The notes below the pieces were generated by a model. That model was given only the letters and a program-made list of their open reading frames with translations. It was not told where the DNA came from and searched no databases. From positions 1 to 48,623 of the forward strand of contig JAMOOB010000127.1 in assembly GCA_027066265.1 (NCBI GenBank): DNA of 48,623 nucleotides. The letters are read 5' to 3'. The translations under genes and the position numbers were made by a program. Positions 9,369-18,375 of this stretch are shown piece after piece. This DNA comes from Desulfurococcales archaeon. GTDB taxonomy: Archaea; Thermoproteota; Thermoprotei_A; Sulfolobales; Ignisphaeraceae. The number at the start of each line of letters is the position of its first letter. The stretch's first letter is position 1.

Positions 9369-9809
9369 ATGTATGAGTACTACGAAGAGTATTCTGAATA
9401 CGTTGGTCGGAAAAGAGGGCAGCTCATAATAGACGAGAGATTCTGTGGTAGGAGTCTCGAAGTTTATACAGTGGATGGCGAGAAATTGCTAGGGCTAGTA
9501 GACGAGGTTGGATGCAGCGAAATAGGTATGTTTGTAGAGAACACGCCGGTGATAGTGTCTCGAAATGCCATCCTTTACATAGTTACGGGTCTCAGCGATG
9601 TTCATGGAGCTGGTGGTAAGTGTGAGAAGGAGTTCGTACTAGATGAAAACTTCATCGGAAGCGATGTCGTTGTAAAGCTAATCAACGGCCACGAGATTGA
9701 AGGTAGGCTTATCAAGGTCTGTAAAAACGAGATTGCTGTTGCTCAGAGCAATCGAGCTATCGTGGTGCCTCGAACTTCGATTTCGTACATAAAGATACTG
9801 AGGAGGTGA
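9369..9809 (+). CDS. Tandem Hfq/Lsm-like domain protein
   Basis: Two internal repeats: IIDERFCGRSLEVYTVDGEKLLGLVDEVGCSEIGMFVE...VSRNAILYIV and VLDENFIGSDVVVKLINGHEIEGRLIKVCKNEIAVAQS...VPRTSISYIK. Confidence 0.7.
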   Translation: MYEYYEEYSEYVGRKRGQLIIDERFCGRSLEVYTVDGEKLLGLVDEVGCSEIGMFVENTPVIVSRNAILYIVTGLSDVHGAGGKCEKEFVLDENFIGSDVVVKLINGHEIEGRLIKVCKNEIAVAQSNRAIVVPRTSISYIKILRR

Positions 9810-10363
9810 TTATGAGCTTCAACCTCATCATAACCTACGAGCCAGGTCCACAACATCTCGACCACGTATTCAAGCAGCTCAATAGTTGCATAGGTACTTC
9901 GTACGTTGTTCTAAGAGCTAGACCCTCACTCCTCTTGCTACGTGTCGACGATCCTTACAGAGTATGGTACGAATTAAAGAAGACGCTGTACCGAACCGAA
10001 ACACCTATCCAGAGGATAATTCCCGTAGATGAGGTTGTGGATCCGTTAGTGGATCGAGTTGCTAAGAAAGCGCGTGAATATGCATTGAAGAGGATCCCCG
10101 AAAACTCTACGTATCGCGTTACACTTCATGGCAAGCTGTATAAAGTAGATCAAAGCGGAAGACTTGTGAAGGAGAGTAGTATTGAAGCGATAAAAGCTAT
10201 TGCGAATGGCATCGATAGGAAAGTCGATCTAAAGAATCCACAGTGGGTAGTGTACGTAAGGACCGTACCAGTAGGTAAATGGTTTGTTGTGGCAGCTCTA
10301 AGCGTTGCGAAAGCGATAGTGTTTAAGAATGTACGTGTTGGTGAACCTGAATCACCTCTATAG
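9806..10363 (+). CDS. THUMP-domain protein (Tan1-like RNA-binding)
   Basis: FNLIITYEPGP...VVLRARPSLLLLRV...IQRIIPVDEVV...TYRVTLHGK...VDLKNPQWVVYVRTV; overlaps the upstream gene by 4 nt. Confidence 0.75.
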   Translation: MIMSFNLIITYEPGPQHLDHVFKQLNSCIGTSYVVLRARPSLLLLRVDDPYRVWYELKKTLYRTETPIQRIIPVDEVVDPLVDRVAKKAREYALKRIPENSTYRVTLHGKLYKVDQSGRLVKESSIEAIKAIANGIDRKVDLKNPQWVVYVRTVPVGKWFVVAALSVAKAIVFKNVRVGEPESPL

Positions 10364-10529
10364 ATGCGGGTTCAAGTTGAATATCTTTCCGAAGCTTGCT
10401 TCGCTTCCTCAAGGCGTAGTACGACACTACAACTATTGCTAGCGAAACTATGAGTATCGGAAGTAGAGATGAATCGAGATAACCATGCATAGAAGGTCTC
10501 GGGCTAATGGACGTTGCGATCCACGGCAT
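10323..10529 (-). CDS. Small predicted single-TM protein
   Basis: ORF with SLLPILIVSLAIVVVSYYAL TM segment; overlaps neighbours. Confidence 0.4.
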   Translation of the reverse strand: MPWIATSISPRPSMHGYLDSSLLPILIVSLAIVVVSYYALRKRSKLRKDIQLEPASIEVIQVHQHVHS

Positions 10530-11244
10530 TTCTGTGTTCAGAAGCCTCCCCCGGCATCAATCCGTACCTCTCAATAATATCCTTAAGCTTTGCTGGATCC
10601 GATGCGTAGAATCGTAGTGCTTGACGACTCTTTCTATCGAAGATTTCGACGAATCCTCGTCGAAGATCGTAGTGCACGGTATACCTATTGCGATCGAGAG
10701 GAAACGGTATTGAGATTGATGGATTCACGCCTACAATTCCTCCTCTACGTACTTCGTAGCTCATTACAGCTATGATCATCTTCCTAGGCATTAATGCGTA
10801 GCGTAAAGCATACATCGACGCTATCACTATACCGTAGAATGCTAAGTACCGTACGAATAGCTCTAGTTTATCGATTTCGATGCCTGGGATTATCACGGAT
10901 CTCAGTATCTGGAAGAGCGAGAACCATAGTAATAGCGGTACGAATGTAAATAGTAGGAATCGGGTCATCATCTGCTTCATTTCTTTGGATAGCTCTACAT
11001 CTCGTGAAGCAATGGAGAGAACTTCCTGCTGTGAAACCTTCATCAGTACAGAGCCCGACATCGCTATCTGCGTGCTTACCTTCTTGCTACGGATCTTGGG
11101 GATCACGGTCATTGCTATCAGTATCACGACGAAGTATGCTATGAATACGTAGCCTACGTATTGAGGAGGTACGTACGTAGATATTAGGGAGAATAGAACT
11201 ACGAACAGCATCGATGATAGTACGCTCTTTACATCGAATCTCAT
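10504..11244 (-). CDS. Predicted membrane protein (DUF2208-like)
   Basis: Four hydrophobic segments plus C-terminal soluble domain; crenarchaeal-type. Confidence 0.65.
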   Translation of the reverse strand: MRFDVKSVLSSMLFVVLFSLISTYVPPQYVGYVFIAYFVVILIAMTVIPKIRSKKVSTQIAMSGSVLMKVSQQEVLSIASRDVELSKEMKQMMTRFLLFTFVPLLLWFSLFQILRSVIIPGIEIDKLELFVRYLAFYGIVIASMYALRYALMPRKMIIAVMSYEVRRGGIVGVNPSISIPFPLDRNRYTVHYDLRRGFVEIFDRKSRQALRFYASDPAKLKDIIERYGLMPGEASEHRNAVDRNVH

Positions 11245-11289
11245 CTTGAATCCCGCCGCACTCTAAGAAAGCAAAAATTATTTATGTTA

Positions 11290-11499
11290 TTACGCTTGCT
11301 TCGTGAACTTCCTAACGATATACATTCGATCTGTATCGCGTCTTATCTCCACGGTCTCCGACACCAGTTTATACTTGCATACGATACATTGGTACGTGTA
11401 GGTTATGGTAACGCTCTTACCATGGTTTTCGCTCTGGATGTATAGCAGCATTGTGTTTCTGCATCGGGGACATACGTTTACGTTCTTCGCTACGTCCAT
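11290..11499 (-). CDS. Small zinc-ribbon protein
   Basis: VCPRCRNTML...YQCIVCKYKL, 69 aa. Confidence 0.65.
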   Translation of the reverse strand: MDVAKNVNVCPRCRNTMLLYIQSENHGKSVTITYTYQCIVCKYKLVSETVEIRRDTDRMYIVRKFTKQA

Positions 11500-11523
11500 T
11501 GTTCAACACCGTGTTTCTACGCG

Positions 11524-12759
11524 GTGTTGTATCCTAGGCTAGCTACGTCGACGCTCTTCGAAACAGTCCTCGTGCTGGGGAAACATAAAGTTTTTGCTCG
11601 AAAAAGATGCGGAACGGTATGGGGGCTCTTGAATACGTTGCTAAGACTCAAGCTAGATCGAGTTCTCGCTAATCTCAGGAGTATTGGCGTAGACGCATGT
11701 ATTTTGACTAACACGAGCTTCGTTAAATGGCTTTTACCGGAACTGCACGCTCCTCCGATAGATCGTGTTGCTTATGCGGTGCTGTTGGATGTTGCTAACA
11801 GTAATTGTATTGTGTATGTTCCTCCGCTCGAAGCGTGGAGAGCGATAGATTTGTATGGAGATAGCGTGGATGTTGTTGCCGTATCTAAGAAGAGCCTTGA
11901 GCTAGGTAAAGATATTAAGGTCGTCGACGACCATCTAGCGGATGTATCGAAGAGAATCGAGGGATTCAAGAGGATAGGATGTGATTCTGCGTCATTCAAC
12001 GAAATTACACGAAGATTTCGCGATAGCGTTGTCGTGTTGGTGGATTCGATGATTAGGAGATTGCGTAGGAACAAGATGGAGGAGGAGATTGAACGTATTA
12101 AGAAGGCTACCGAGATCGCTGAACGTGCATTGTTGAATGCATTGAACGAGATTCGTCCAGGTATGACGGAGCTCGAGATTGTGTCCGTGCTCGAACGTGA
12201 GCTACGACGATTAGGTTCGAGAGCCTACCCATTCAATACCATCGTAGCAGTCGGGAAGAATGCAGCCTATCCTCATCATGTGCCGTGTAGTACGAAGTTC
12301 GAGGGCCGCGAACCCATACTGATAGATTTCGGTGCATGGTTTGAAGGCTATGTCTCGGATATCACTAGAATGATTATTCCGAAGAGTCTAGGTGAGGAGT
12401 ACGTTGATGTAGTTCGAGGTGTTGAGGCTGTAATGAATGCCATTAGCGAAAGTCTAAGCCATGTGCATGGCGGTGTGAAGGCTAGCGAACTTGATGGTAT
12501 AGCTAGGAGTGTTCTTGAACGCTATGGTTACGATAAACAGTTCATGCATGGTCTTGGACACGGAGTAGGAGTGGATGTACACGAAGAACCTGCGATCTCG
12601 CCTACGTCTCGCGATGTGTTGGAGAAGAACGATGTCGTAACCATAGAGCCCGGGATCTATTTATGGGGTCGCTGGGGGGTTAGGATAGAGGAGCTCGTAG
12701 TTGTTAAGGAGAATGGAGCTGAAAAACTAACCAAGATTCCGCAAGTGCTTGAGGTGTAG
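11524..12759 (+). CDS. pepQ: Xaa-Pro peptidase (M24 family)
   Basis: IVAVGKNAAYPHH, ILIDFGAWFEGYVSDITRM, FMHGLGHGVGVDVHEEP, VTIEPGIYLWGRWGVRIEE. True start probably downstream of 11524. Confidence 0.9.
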   Translation: MLYPRLATSTLFETVLVLGKHKVFARKRCGTVWGLLNTLLRLKLDRVLANLRSIGVDACILTNTSFVKWLLPELHAPPIDRVAYAVLLDVANSNCIVYVPPLEAWRAIDLYGDSVDVVAVSKKSLELGKDIKVVDDHLADVSKRIEGFKRIGCDSASFNEITRRFRDSVVVLVDSMIRRLRRNKMEEEIERIKKATEIAERALLNALNEIRPGMTELEIVSVLERELRRLGSRAYPFNTIVAVGKNAAYPHHVPCSTKFEGREPILIDFGAWFEGYVSDITRMIIPKSLGEEYVDVVRGVEAVMNAISESLSHVHGGVKASELDGIARSVLERYGYDKQFMHGLGHGVGVDVHEEPAISPTSRDVLEKNDVVTIEPGIYLWGRWGVRIEELVVVKENGAEKLTKIPQVLEV

Positions 12760-13867
12760 TACTGTGCGTATTCGAATGTTTGTGCCTGCTATAGAAGAAG
12801 AGGAGATAGAAGCTGTTGTGAGGGTTCTCAGATCGCGTTGGTTGGTACATGGTCCGGAAGTGGAAGCGTTTGAAAAAGAATTCGCTGAGTATATCGGTAC
12901 AAAGTATGCATTAGCTGTAAGCAACGGCACGGTAGCGCTAACATTGATACTGAAAGCGCTTGACATAGGTCCCGGAGACGAGGTTCTAGTCCCGGACTAC
13001 ACATTCATTGCGACGGCAACCTCGGTCCTGATGGTGGGAGCGAAACCTGTTCCCGTAGATGTTGAGTGGGATACATTCAACATCTCGATAGAGGACGTTC
13101 TGAACAAGCTTTCACCTCGTGTCAAAGCGATAATAGCCGTGCACCTATTTGGTCATCCAGCGGATGTCAAGGCATTGAAAGAGATCGCTGAAGATCGAGG
13201 AATAGCGCTGATCGAAGATGCTGCACAAGCTCATGGCGCTGAAGCGTATGGTAAGAAAGTCGGTTCGTTCGGTATAGCAACAGCATTCAGCTTCTATGCA
13301 ACGAAGAACATGACGACAGGAGAGGGAGGCATAGTAACGACGGACGATAGGAGAATTGCGGAACGTATAGCGCTGCTGCGTAACCATGGTCAAGTAGCTC
13401 GATACGTACACGAAATCCTAGGAGGAAACTTTAGAATGACAGCAATTCAAGCAGCTATCGGGCGTATTCAACTCAGAAAACTCGATAGATTGAACGATGC
13501 TAGACGAAGGAATGCAAGCTTTCTAACGCAACTCCTATCAAACGTAGAGGGTCTCGAACTTCCAGTTGAGAAGAGCTGGGCTAAACATGTATACCATCTC
13601 TACGCAGTGAAGATACGTGGTATCGATAGGGATTGCGTTCGCGAATGCATGCTTAGGAACGGTATCGAAGTTGGGATCCACTACCCTGTACCTATACATA
13701 GGCAACCGTTGTTCCAGAAACTTGGTTACGAAGAATGCTGTCCAAATGCTGTCGAACTAAGCAAGTGCGAACTTAGCTTACCAGTACACCCATACCTAAC
13801 CAAGGAGGATGTTGAATTCGTAGCACAAACACTTAAGCAGTGTATCGATAGGTGCCGTACTCAATGA
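12749..13867 (+). CDS. DegT/DnrJ/EryC1/StrS family aminotransferase
   Basis: LALAVSNGTVALTLILKAL, EDAAQAHGAEAYGKKVGSFGIATAFSFYATKNMTTGEGG. Likely start GTG 12764. Confidence 0.93.
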   Translation: MRCSTVRIRMFVPAIEEEEIEAVVRVLRSRWLVHGPEVEAFEKEFAEYIGTKYALAVSNGTVALTLILKALDIGPGDEVLVPDYTFIATATSVLMVGAKPVPVDVEWDTFNISIEDVLNKLSPRVKAIIAVHLFGHPADVKALKEIAEDRGIALIEDAAQAHGAEAYGKKVGSFGIATAFSFYATKNMTTGEGGIVTTDDRRIAERIALLRNHGQVARYVHEILGGNFRMTAIQAAIGRIQLRKLDRLNDARRRNASFLTQLLSNVEGLELPVEKSWAKHVYHLYAVKIRGIDRDCVRECMLRNGIEVGIHYPVPIHRQPLFQKLGYEECCPNAVELSKCELSLPVHPYLTKEDVEFVAQTLKQCIDRCRTQ

Positions 13868-14928
13868 GCACAGCGATAATTACGCATAACGATCTAGACG
13901 GAGTTTTTTCTGCTGCTGTATACATAGCATTGAAGGGCATCGACGAACCGTTTATTGTAGTATGTAGTCCGAAGGAGGTTGCTAAATGCATAGAACACGC
14001 GATCAATAAAGGATTCAAACACATCGCAGTAATGGATCTAGGGCTTAACGAAGCTCAATTCGAATACCTTAAGAAGATCCTGGAGAGAGCTCACGATGTT
14101 GAGATAGAGTGGTTTGATCATCATAGATGGAAGTTTGTGGGATCTTCGATCGATCCTGTAACGATGTTGAAACAGCTAGGTGTAGAGCTGCATCTTCGTA
14201 GCGATACGTGTGCTACGGGCGTTGTATACGATGTGTATCGAGATCTCGATCCAGGAAATATTGAGGGATTCGTTAATGCTGTATGCGCAGTTGATTGTTG
14301 GAGATTCGATAACGCATACGCACCGTACCTAATGAGATGGTTCGAGATGGTAGCTAGAAGAAACGGATACAGTAAAGAAAAGCTGACGAGTCTCATAAAG
14401 GAGATCGCTACGATGATGAGGAGAGGTGTCGATGTAAGTAGCTTTGTACGCGATATCGAGCCCTACGTAATCGAATACGTAGATCAGGAACTTGATGTGC
14501 TTCGCAACGATAGAATTGAGAAGAACCTCAGAGTATTCGAGGTTGAAGGAGTTAAGTTCTGTGTAGTTGATTCGATGCCCGGGACTATCAACCTCAGTGC
14601 TTTAGCTACCTACGTAGCGTCTCGATGGCAATGCAACGTTGTTGCGGTGGTCAAGGGGGAAGATGCTAAGGTAAGTCTACGCTCATTAAGTGCTTACTCC
14701 AAATGTAGACTCAACGAGCTGGCAGCGTTGCTAAGCAAAGGAATGGGGGGAGGACATCCGCAAGCTGCCGGCTTAACGTTGAGGTTGAGTGCTTTCGAAA
14801 GAATCGTAGTGCGATTAATTCAATTGTTTGGAAAGAGATGGGTCTCGAAGATCGTTGCGAGGAAATTCGTAGCTACCGTTTTAGAGAACATAGATGCTGT
14901 GAGGAAGAGTTGCAGAGAACTTACATAG
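13864..14928 (+). CDS. DHH-family phosphoesterase
   Basis: THNDLDGVFSAAVYI, EWFDHHRW, GGGHPQAAG motifs; ATG 13864 overlaps the preceding stop. Confidence 0.9.
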   Translation: MSTAIITHNDLDGVFSAAVYIALKGIDEPFIVVCSPKEVAKCIEHAINKGFKHIAVMDLGLNEAQFEYLKKILERAHDVEIEWFDHHRWKFVGSSIDPVTMLKQLGVELHLRSDTCATGVVYDVYRDLDPGNIEGFVNAVCAVDCWRFDNAYAPYLMRWFEMVARRNGYSKEKLTSLIKEIATMMRRGVDVSSFVRDIEPYVIEYVDQELDVLRNDRIEKNLRVFEVEGVKFCVVDSMPGTINLSALATYVASRWQCNVVAVVKGEDAKVSLRSLSAYSKCRLNELAALLSKGMGGGHPQAAGLTLRLSAFERIVVRLIQLFGKRWVSKIVARKFVATVLENIDAVRKSCRELT

Positions 14929-15482
14929 GTCTAGATCTCGCTGCTAGTCCTCGTAGATGTACAGGGTTCGCATTGATAGTTGAACAAGGTTGTGCTACAC
15001 TGAGAGAAGTACGTTGCTTGTTTACGGATAACGAGATCTTAGGATTGATACGATCTTTAATCCCGATCTCTAGTCGCGTTGTTGTGGCGATCGACGCTCC
15101 TCTTTCGTTTCCTAAAAATGGTTTTATCAGGGATGTTGATAAGAAGATGATTAGCTTAGGTCTTAGGGTACTGCCTCCGGGTTTGAAGGGTATGAAGCTT
15201 CTAACTGGACGCGCCATCAAGCTATGCAACGAACTGAGAAGCATTGGTATAGAAGTAATCGAAACTCATCCACGAAGCGTCCTGAAATCGTCAGGGTGCC
15301 TTGATGTGGAATCGCTTCTCGAGAAGCTGAATATCGAGAGGAAGACTGTCGCGTTTCAAGGTCACAAAGATCTTACTGATGCCGTACTCGCAGCGATAGC
15401 AGCATTCTGTCTAGATCATGGTTGCAGCTATAGCGTTGTGGGAAACGAAGGAACTATATACGTGCTGAGCAAGATCTGTTAA
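14910..15482 (+). CDS. DUF429-like predicted nuclease (RNase H fold)
   Basis: TYIGLDLAASPRRCTGFALI...VVVAIDAPLSFP. TTG start inferred; ORF track begins at 14838. Confidence 0.7.
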   Translation: MQRTYIGLDLAASPRRCTGFALIVEQGCATLREVRCLFTDNEILGLIRSLIPISSRVVVAIDAPLSFPKNGFIRDVDKKMISLGLRVLPPGLKGMKLLTGRAIKLCNELRSIGIEVIETHPRSVLKSSGCLDVESLLEKLNIERKTVAFQGHKDLTDAVLAAIAAFCLDHGCSYSVVGNEGTIYVLSKIC

Positions 15483-16927
15483 ATTTCGCTTTCATTCGGT
15501 ATGTAGCGAAGTACTATTCCTTGGTAGTTTTCGCTGAACCACATCAATCTATTCTGAATGGTTCTGCGAACACTTTCGTTTATAGAGAACTTCTGTCGAG
15601 CCCACAACACGTTATCGTCATTCAATACGCCATTTCCTTTACTTGCTGCAAGCCTTATCAATGCATCGACTTCTGCGTTCGTAAACCAGCGAGTAACTCG
15701 CACAATGGTGTCCACGACATCTCCCTCGGTACGGAGATTGTACCTCTCTATACATTTGCGAGCAACCTGTCTACGCATTTCACGATCGGGGAACCCCATA
15801 ACGAGTACGATATCTATCCTTCCAGGTCTTACTAAGGCTGGATCTAGAAGTTCCGGAGTGTTGGTGGTCATCACTACGAATGGTCTTGCTGGATCTTGCA
15901 AGAATTGCAACAGTATCGAGATCTCGCTAACGTGAGTCTCGTGGATAGATATATGCCTACCAGTTAGGAAATCGACATCGTCTAGCAGTATCATCAGATC
16001 CCTTCTATTCTTTAAGGTTCTTAGTATTGCATCGAGTTGGCGCTCAGTCATGCCGTACCACATCGATCTGTATATGCTAGGTCTGATCTCGGCAATGTTC
16101 AGACCTAGCGTGGATGCTATTGCTTCGGCCGCAACGGTTTTACCGACGCCGGGTGGACCTACGATTAGCATGCCTCGCGGAGCGAATGTGGCATTGTTCT
16201 TGATAGGATTCACGACGGAAAGTTCAACGAGTTCACGAATCTTCGGGGGTAGATCGTCGAGTTTCCATTGAGGTGTTCGTACTGGTACGTAGATTGTGTA
16301 GCGCTCCCGGTTGCTGCGTACGTAGACCTTGATATAGTTCCTCATCGACTTGGGTAACAGTAATGCTATGAATGGAAAGCCTAGCTCTAGTGCTGGAGGA
16401 AGTTCGACGTTGCGCGATTCGAACGATGTTGATATCAAGTTCCAAGCGTTCGTAAACACCATATCTGCGAAGTTCCATGAGGATACCCTAATGTTTTCGT
16501 TGTCTGAGAGAACTATGGATATCATCATCGAGTCTCGGTAGATTACTCCACGTACTTTTACCGGGAGTACTAGCGTAGCATTGAGTATGGATTGCGTTGA
16601 TTCACGAGCCTCGATGAACGTTATCAGTACTGGTCGCCGGTAGTAGAGCGCAATCCAGGGAGCTATCGTTGTGGCTAACACATGTACTGCGTAGGTAAGG
16701 TACTTAACGTCGTATCGTGCGAAGAGTGGTGATACGATTCTCAGCGTTCTAGGAGCATAGCCATAGTTAAGCATATTCACGAAACTTCTAGCGATCGAAG
16801 ATGCTAATCTCATTGATATTACGTGAGGAGCACTAGGTTTGGACTCAACAACTAGTACACGGCAACGTCTGAAACGTGGAGGCGTAAAGGTGTATAATCG
16901 AACCTCTCTAAGTTTATGACTCTCCAA
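15479..16927 (-). CDS. AAA+ ATPase (CDC48-type single AAA module with unique N-terminal domain)
   Basis: GMLIVGPPGVGKTVAAEAIA, LMILLDDVDFL, VVMTTNTPELLDPALVRPGRIDIVLVMGFPD. Confidence 0.9.
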   Translation of the reverse strand: MESHKLREVRLYTFTPPRFRRCRVLVVESKPSAPHVISMRLASSIARSFVNMLNYGYAPRTLRIVSPLFARYDVKYLTYAVHVLATTIAPWIALYYRRPVLITFIEARESTQSILNATLVLPVKVRGVIYRDSMMISIVLSDNENIRVSSWNFADMVFTNAWNLISTSFESRNVELPPALELGFPFIALLLPKSMRNYIKVYVRSNRERYTIYVPVRTPQWKLDDLPPKIRELVELSVVNPIKNNATFAPRGMLIVGPPGVGKTVAAEAIASTLGLNIAEIRPSIYRSMWYGMTERQLDAILRTLKNRRDLMILLDDVDFLTGRHISIHETHVSEISILLQFLQDPARPFVVMTTNTPELLDPALVRPGRIDIVLVMGFPDREMRRQVARKCIERYNLRTEGDVVDTIVRVTRWFTNAEVDALIRLAASKGNGVLNDDNVLWARQKFSINESVRRTIQNRLMWFSENYQGIVLRYIPNESEI

Positions 16928-17037
16928 CTAGCTAAACCCTTCGTAGAGCTCGTACCTACGTAGCTTAAAACCTGCTGTGGTTCAAGGACAACGCTTAATT
17001 AGCTACAAAGAAAGTTTTGCTATGCCGGGGTGGTCAC

Positions 17038-18375
17038 ATGCCTAAGAAGGTCATAATAATGGGGGCTGGTGGTAGGGACTTCCACAACTTCAATATGGTA
17101 TTCAGAGATAATCCAGAGTATCGAGTAGTAGCATTCACGGCAGCACAAATACCCGGCATTGAATTCAAGCGATATCCAGCATCCTTGGCTGGGTCTCTGT
17201 ATCCGGAGGGAATTCCGATATATCCAGAACACATGCTTCCAGAGCTAGTAAAGAGGTTTGGTGTCGACGAAGTTGTTCTAAGCTACAGCGATTTGACGTA
17301 CGAGGAGCTTGGTAGAAAGATCGCTATGGTGTTGGCAACGGGCGCCAGCTTCAGACTTCTAGGACCCGACGAAACTATGCTCGAAAGTACGAAACCCGTC
17401 ATAGCGGTTACAGCGATAAAGACTGGTGCAGGAAAGAGCACGGTATCTAGAGCTATCTCAGCAGAGCTCCGTAGCCGTGGCATAAAGTTCGTTGTTGTTA
17501 GGCATCCCATGGCTTACGGAGATCTAGAGAAGATGGTTGTGCAGATCTTTAGAACGCTCGAAGATCTTGATAGGTACGGCGTAACGATCGAGGAACGTGA
17601 AGAGTACGAACCACACATCAGAATGGGTGTACCAGTACTTGCTGGAGTAGACTACGGTAAAGTGTTGCTAGAAGCAGAGAAGCTTGGAGATGTCATACTA
17701 TGGGATGGAGGAAACAACGACTGGCCATTCTTCAGACCTTGGTACATGATAACGGTTGCAGATGCTATGAGGCCCGGTATGGAGATTCGTGCATATCCAG
17801 GAGAGGTAAACGTGAGAATGTGTGACGCCGTAATCATAACCAAGGTCTCTCAAGCTAAGCCCGGTGCTGTAGACGAAATTGTTAAGAATGTTCGTGAAAT
17901 CAATAAGCGAGCCCACATCGTTAAGGCCGACATGGTTGTAGAGGTCGATAAACCCGAACTCATAAGCGGTAAGAAGGTGGTTGTGATAGAGGACTCACCT
18001 ACCGTTACTCATGGAGGGCTACCCTACGGAGCTGGATACGTTGCTGCGAAGAAGTATGGTGCCGAAGTTATTGATCCTAGACCCTACGCAGTAGGCATAA
18101 TCAAGAGAATGTACGAGGAGTATCCACACATGGGTCCAGTACTTCCAAGCACGGGCTACGCACCCGATCAATTGAGAGATCTCGAAGAGACGTTGAAGAG
18201 AATAGAGTGTGACGCCGTTGTACTCGGTACTCCAGCCGATCTAACGAAGCTCATCAAGATAGACAAGCCCGTAGCGAGAGTGACGTATCGTCTACAAGTA
18301 ATCGAGGGTCCAACTATCAAGGACTTGGTTGACGAGTTCTTAGAACGTGCACGAGAAAAAGGGTTTAGGATCTAA
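17038..18375 (+). CDS. Cyclic 2,3-diphosphoglycerate synthetase-like P-loop protein
   Basis: KKVIIMGAGGRDFHNFN, ITAIKTGAGKSTVSRAI-type P-loop, YPHMGPVLPSTGYAPDQLRDLEETL. Confidence 0.85.
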   Translation: MPKKVIIMGAGGRDFHNFNMVFRDNPEYRVVAFTAAQIPGIEFKRYPASLAGSLYPEGIPIYPEHMLPELVKRFGVDEVVLSYSDLTYEELGRKIAMVLATGASFRLLGPDETMLESTKPVIAVTAIKTGAGKSTVSRAISAELRSRGIKFVVVRHPMAYGDLEKMVVQIFRTLEDLDRYGVTIEEREEYEPHIRMGVPVLAGVDYGKVLLEAEKLGDVILWDGGNNDWPFFRPWYMITVADAMRPGMEIRAYPGEVNVRMCDAVIITKVSQAKPGAVDEIVKNVREINKRAHIVKADMVVEVDKPELISGKKVVVIEDSPTVTHGGLPYGAGYVAAKKYGAEVIDPRPYAVGIIKRMYEEYPHMGPVLPSTGYAPDQLRDLEETLKRIECDAVVLGTPADLTKLIKIDKPVARVTYRLQVIEGPTIKDLVDEFLERAREKGFRI

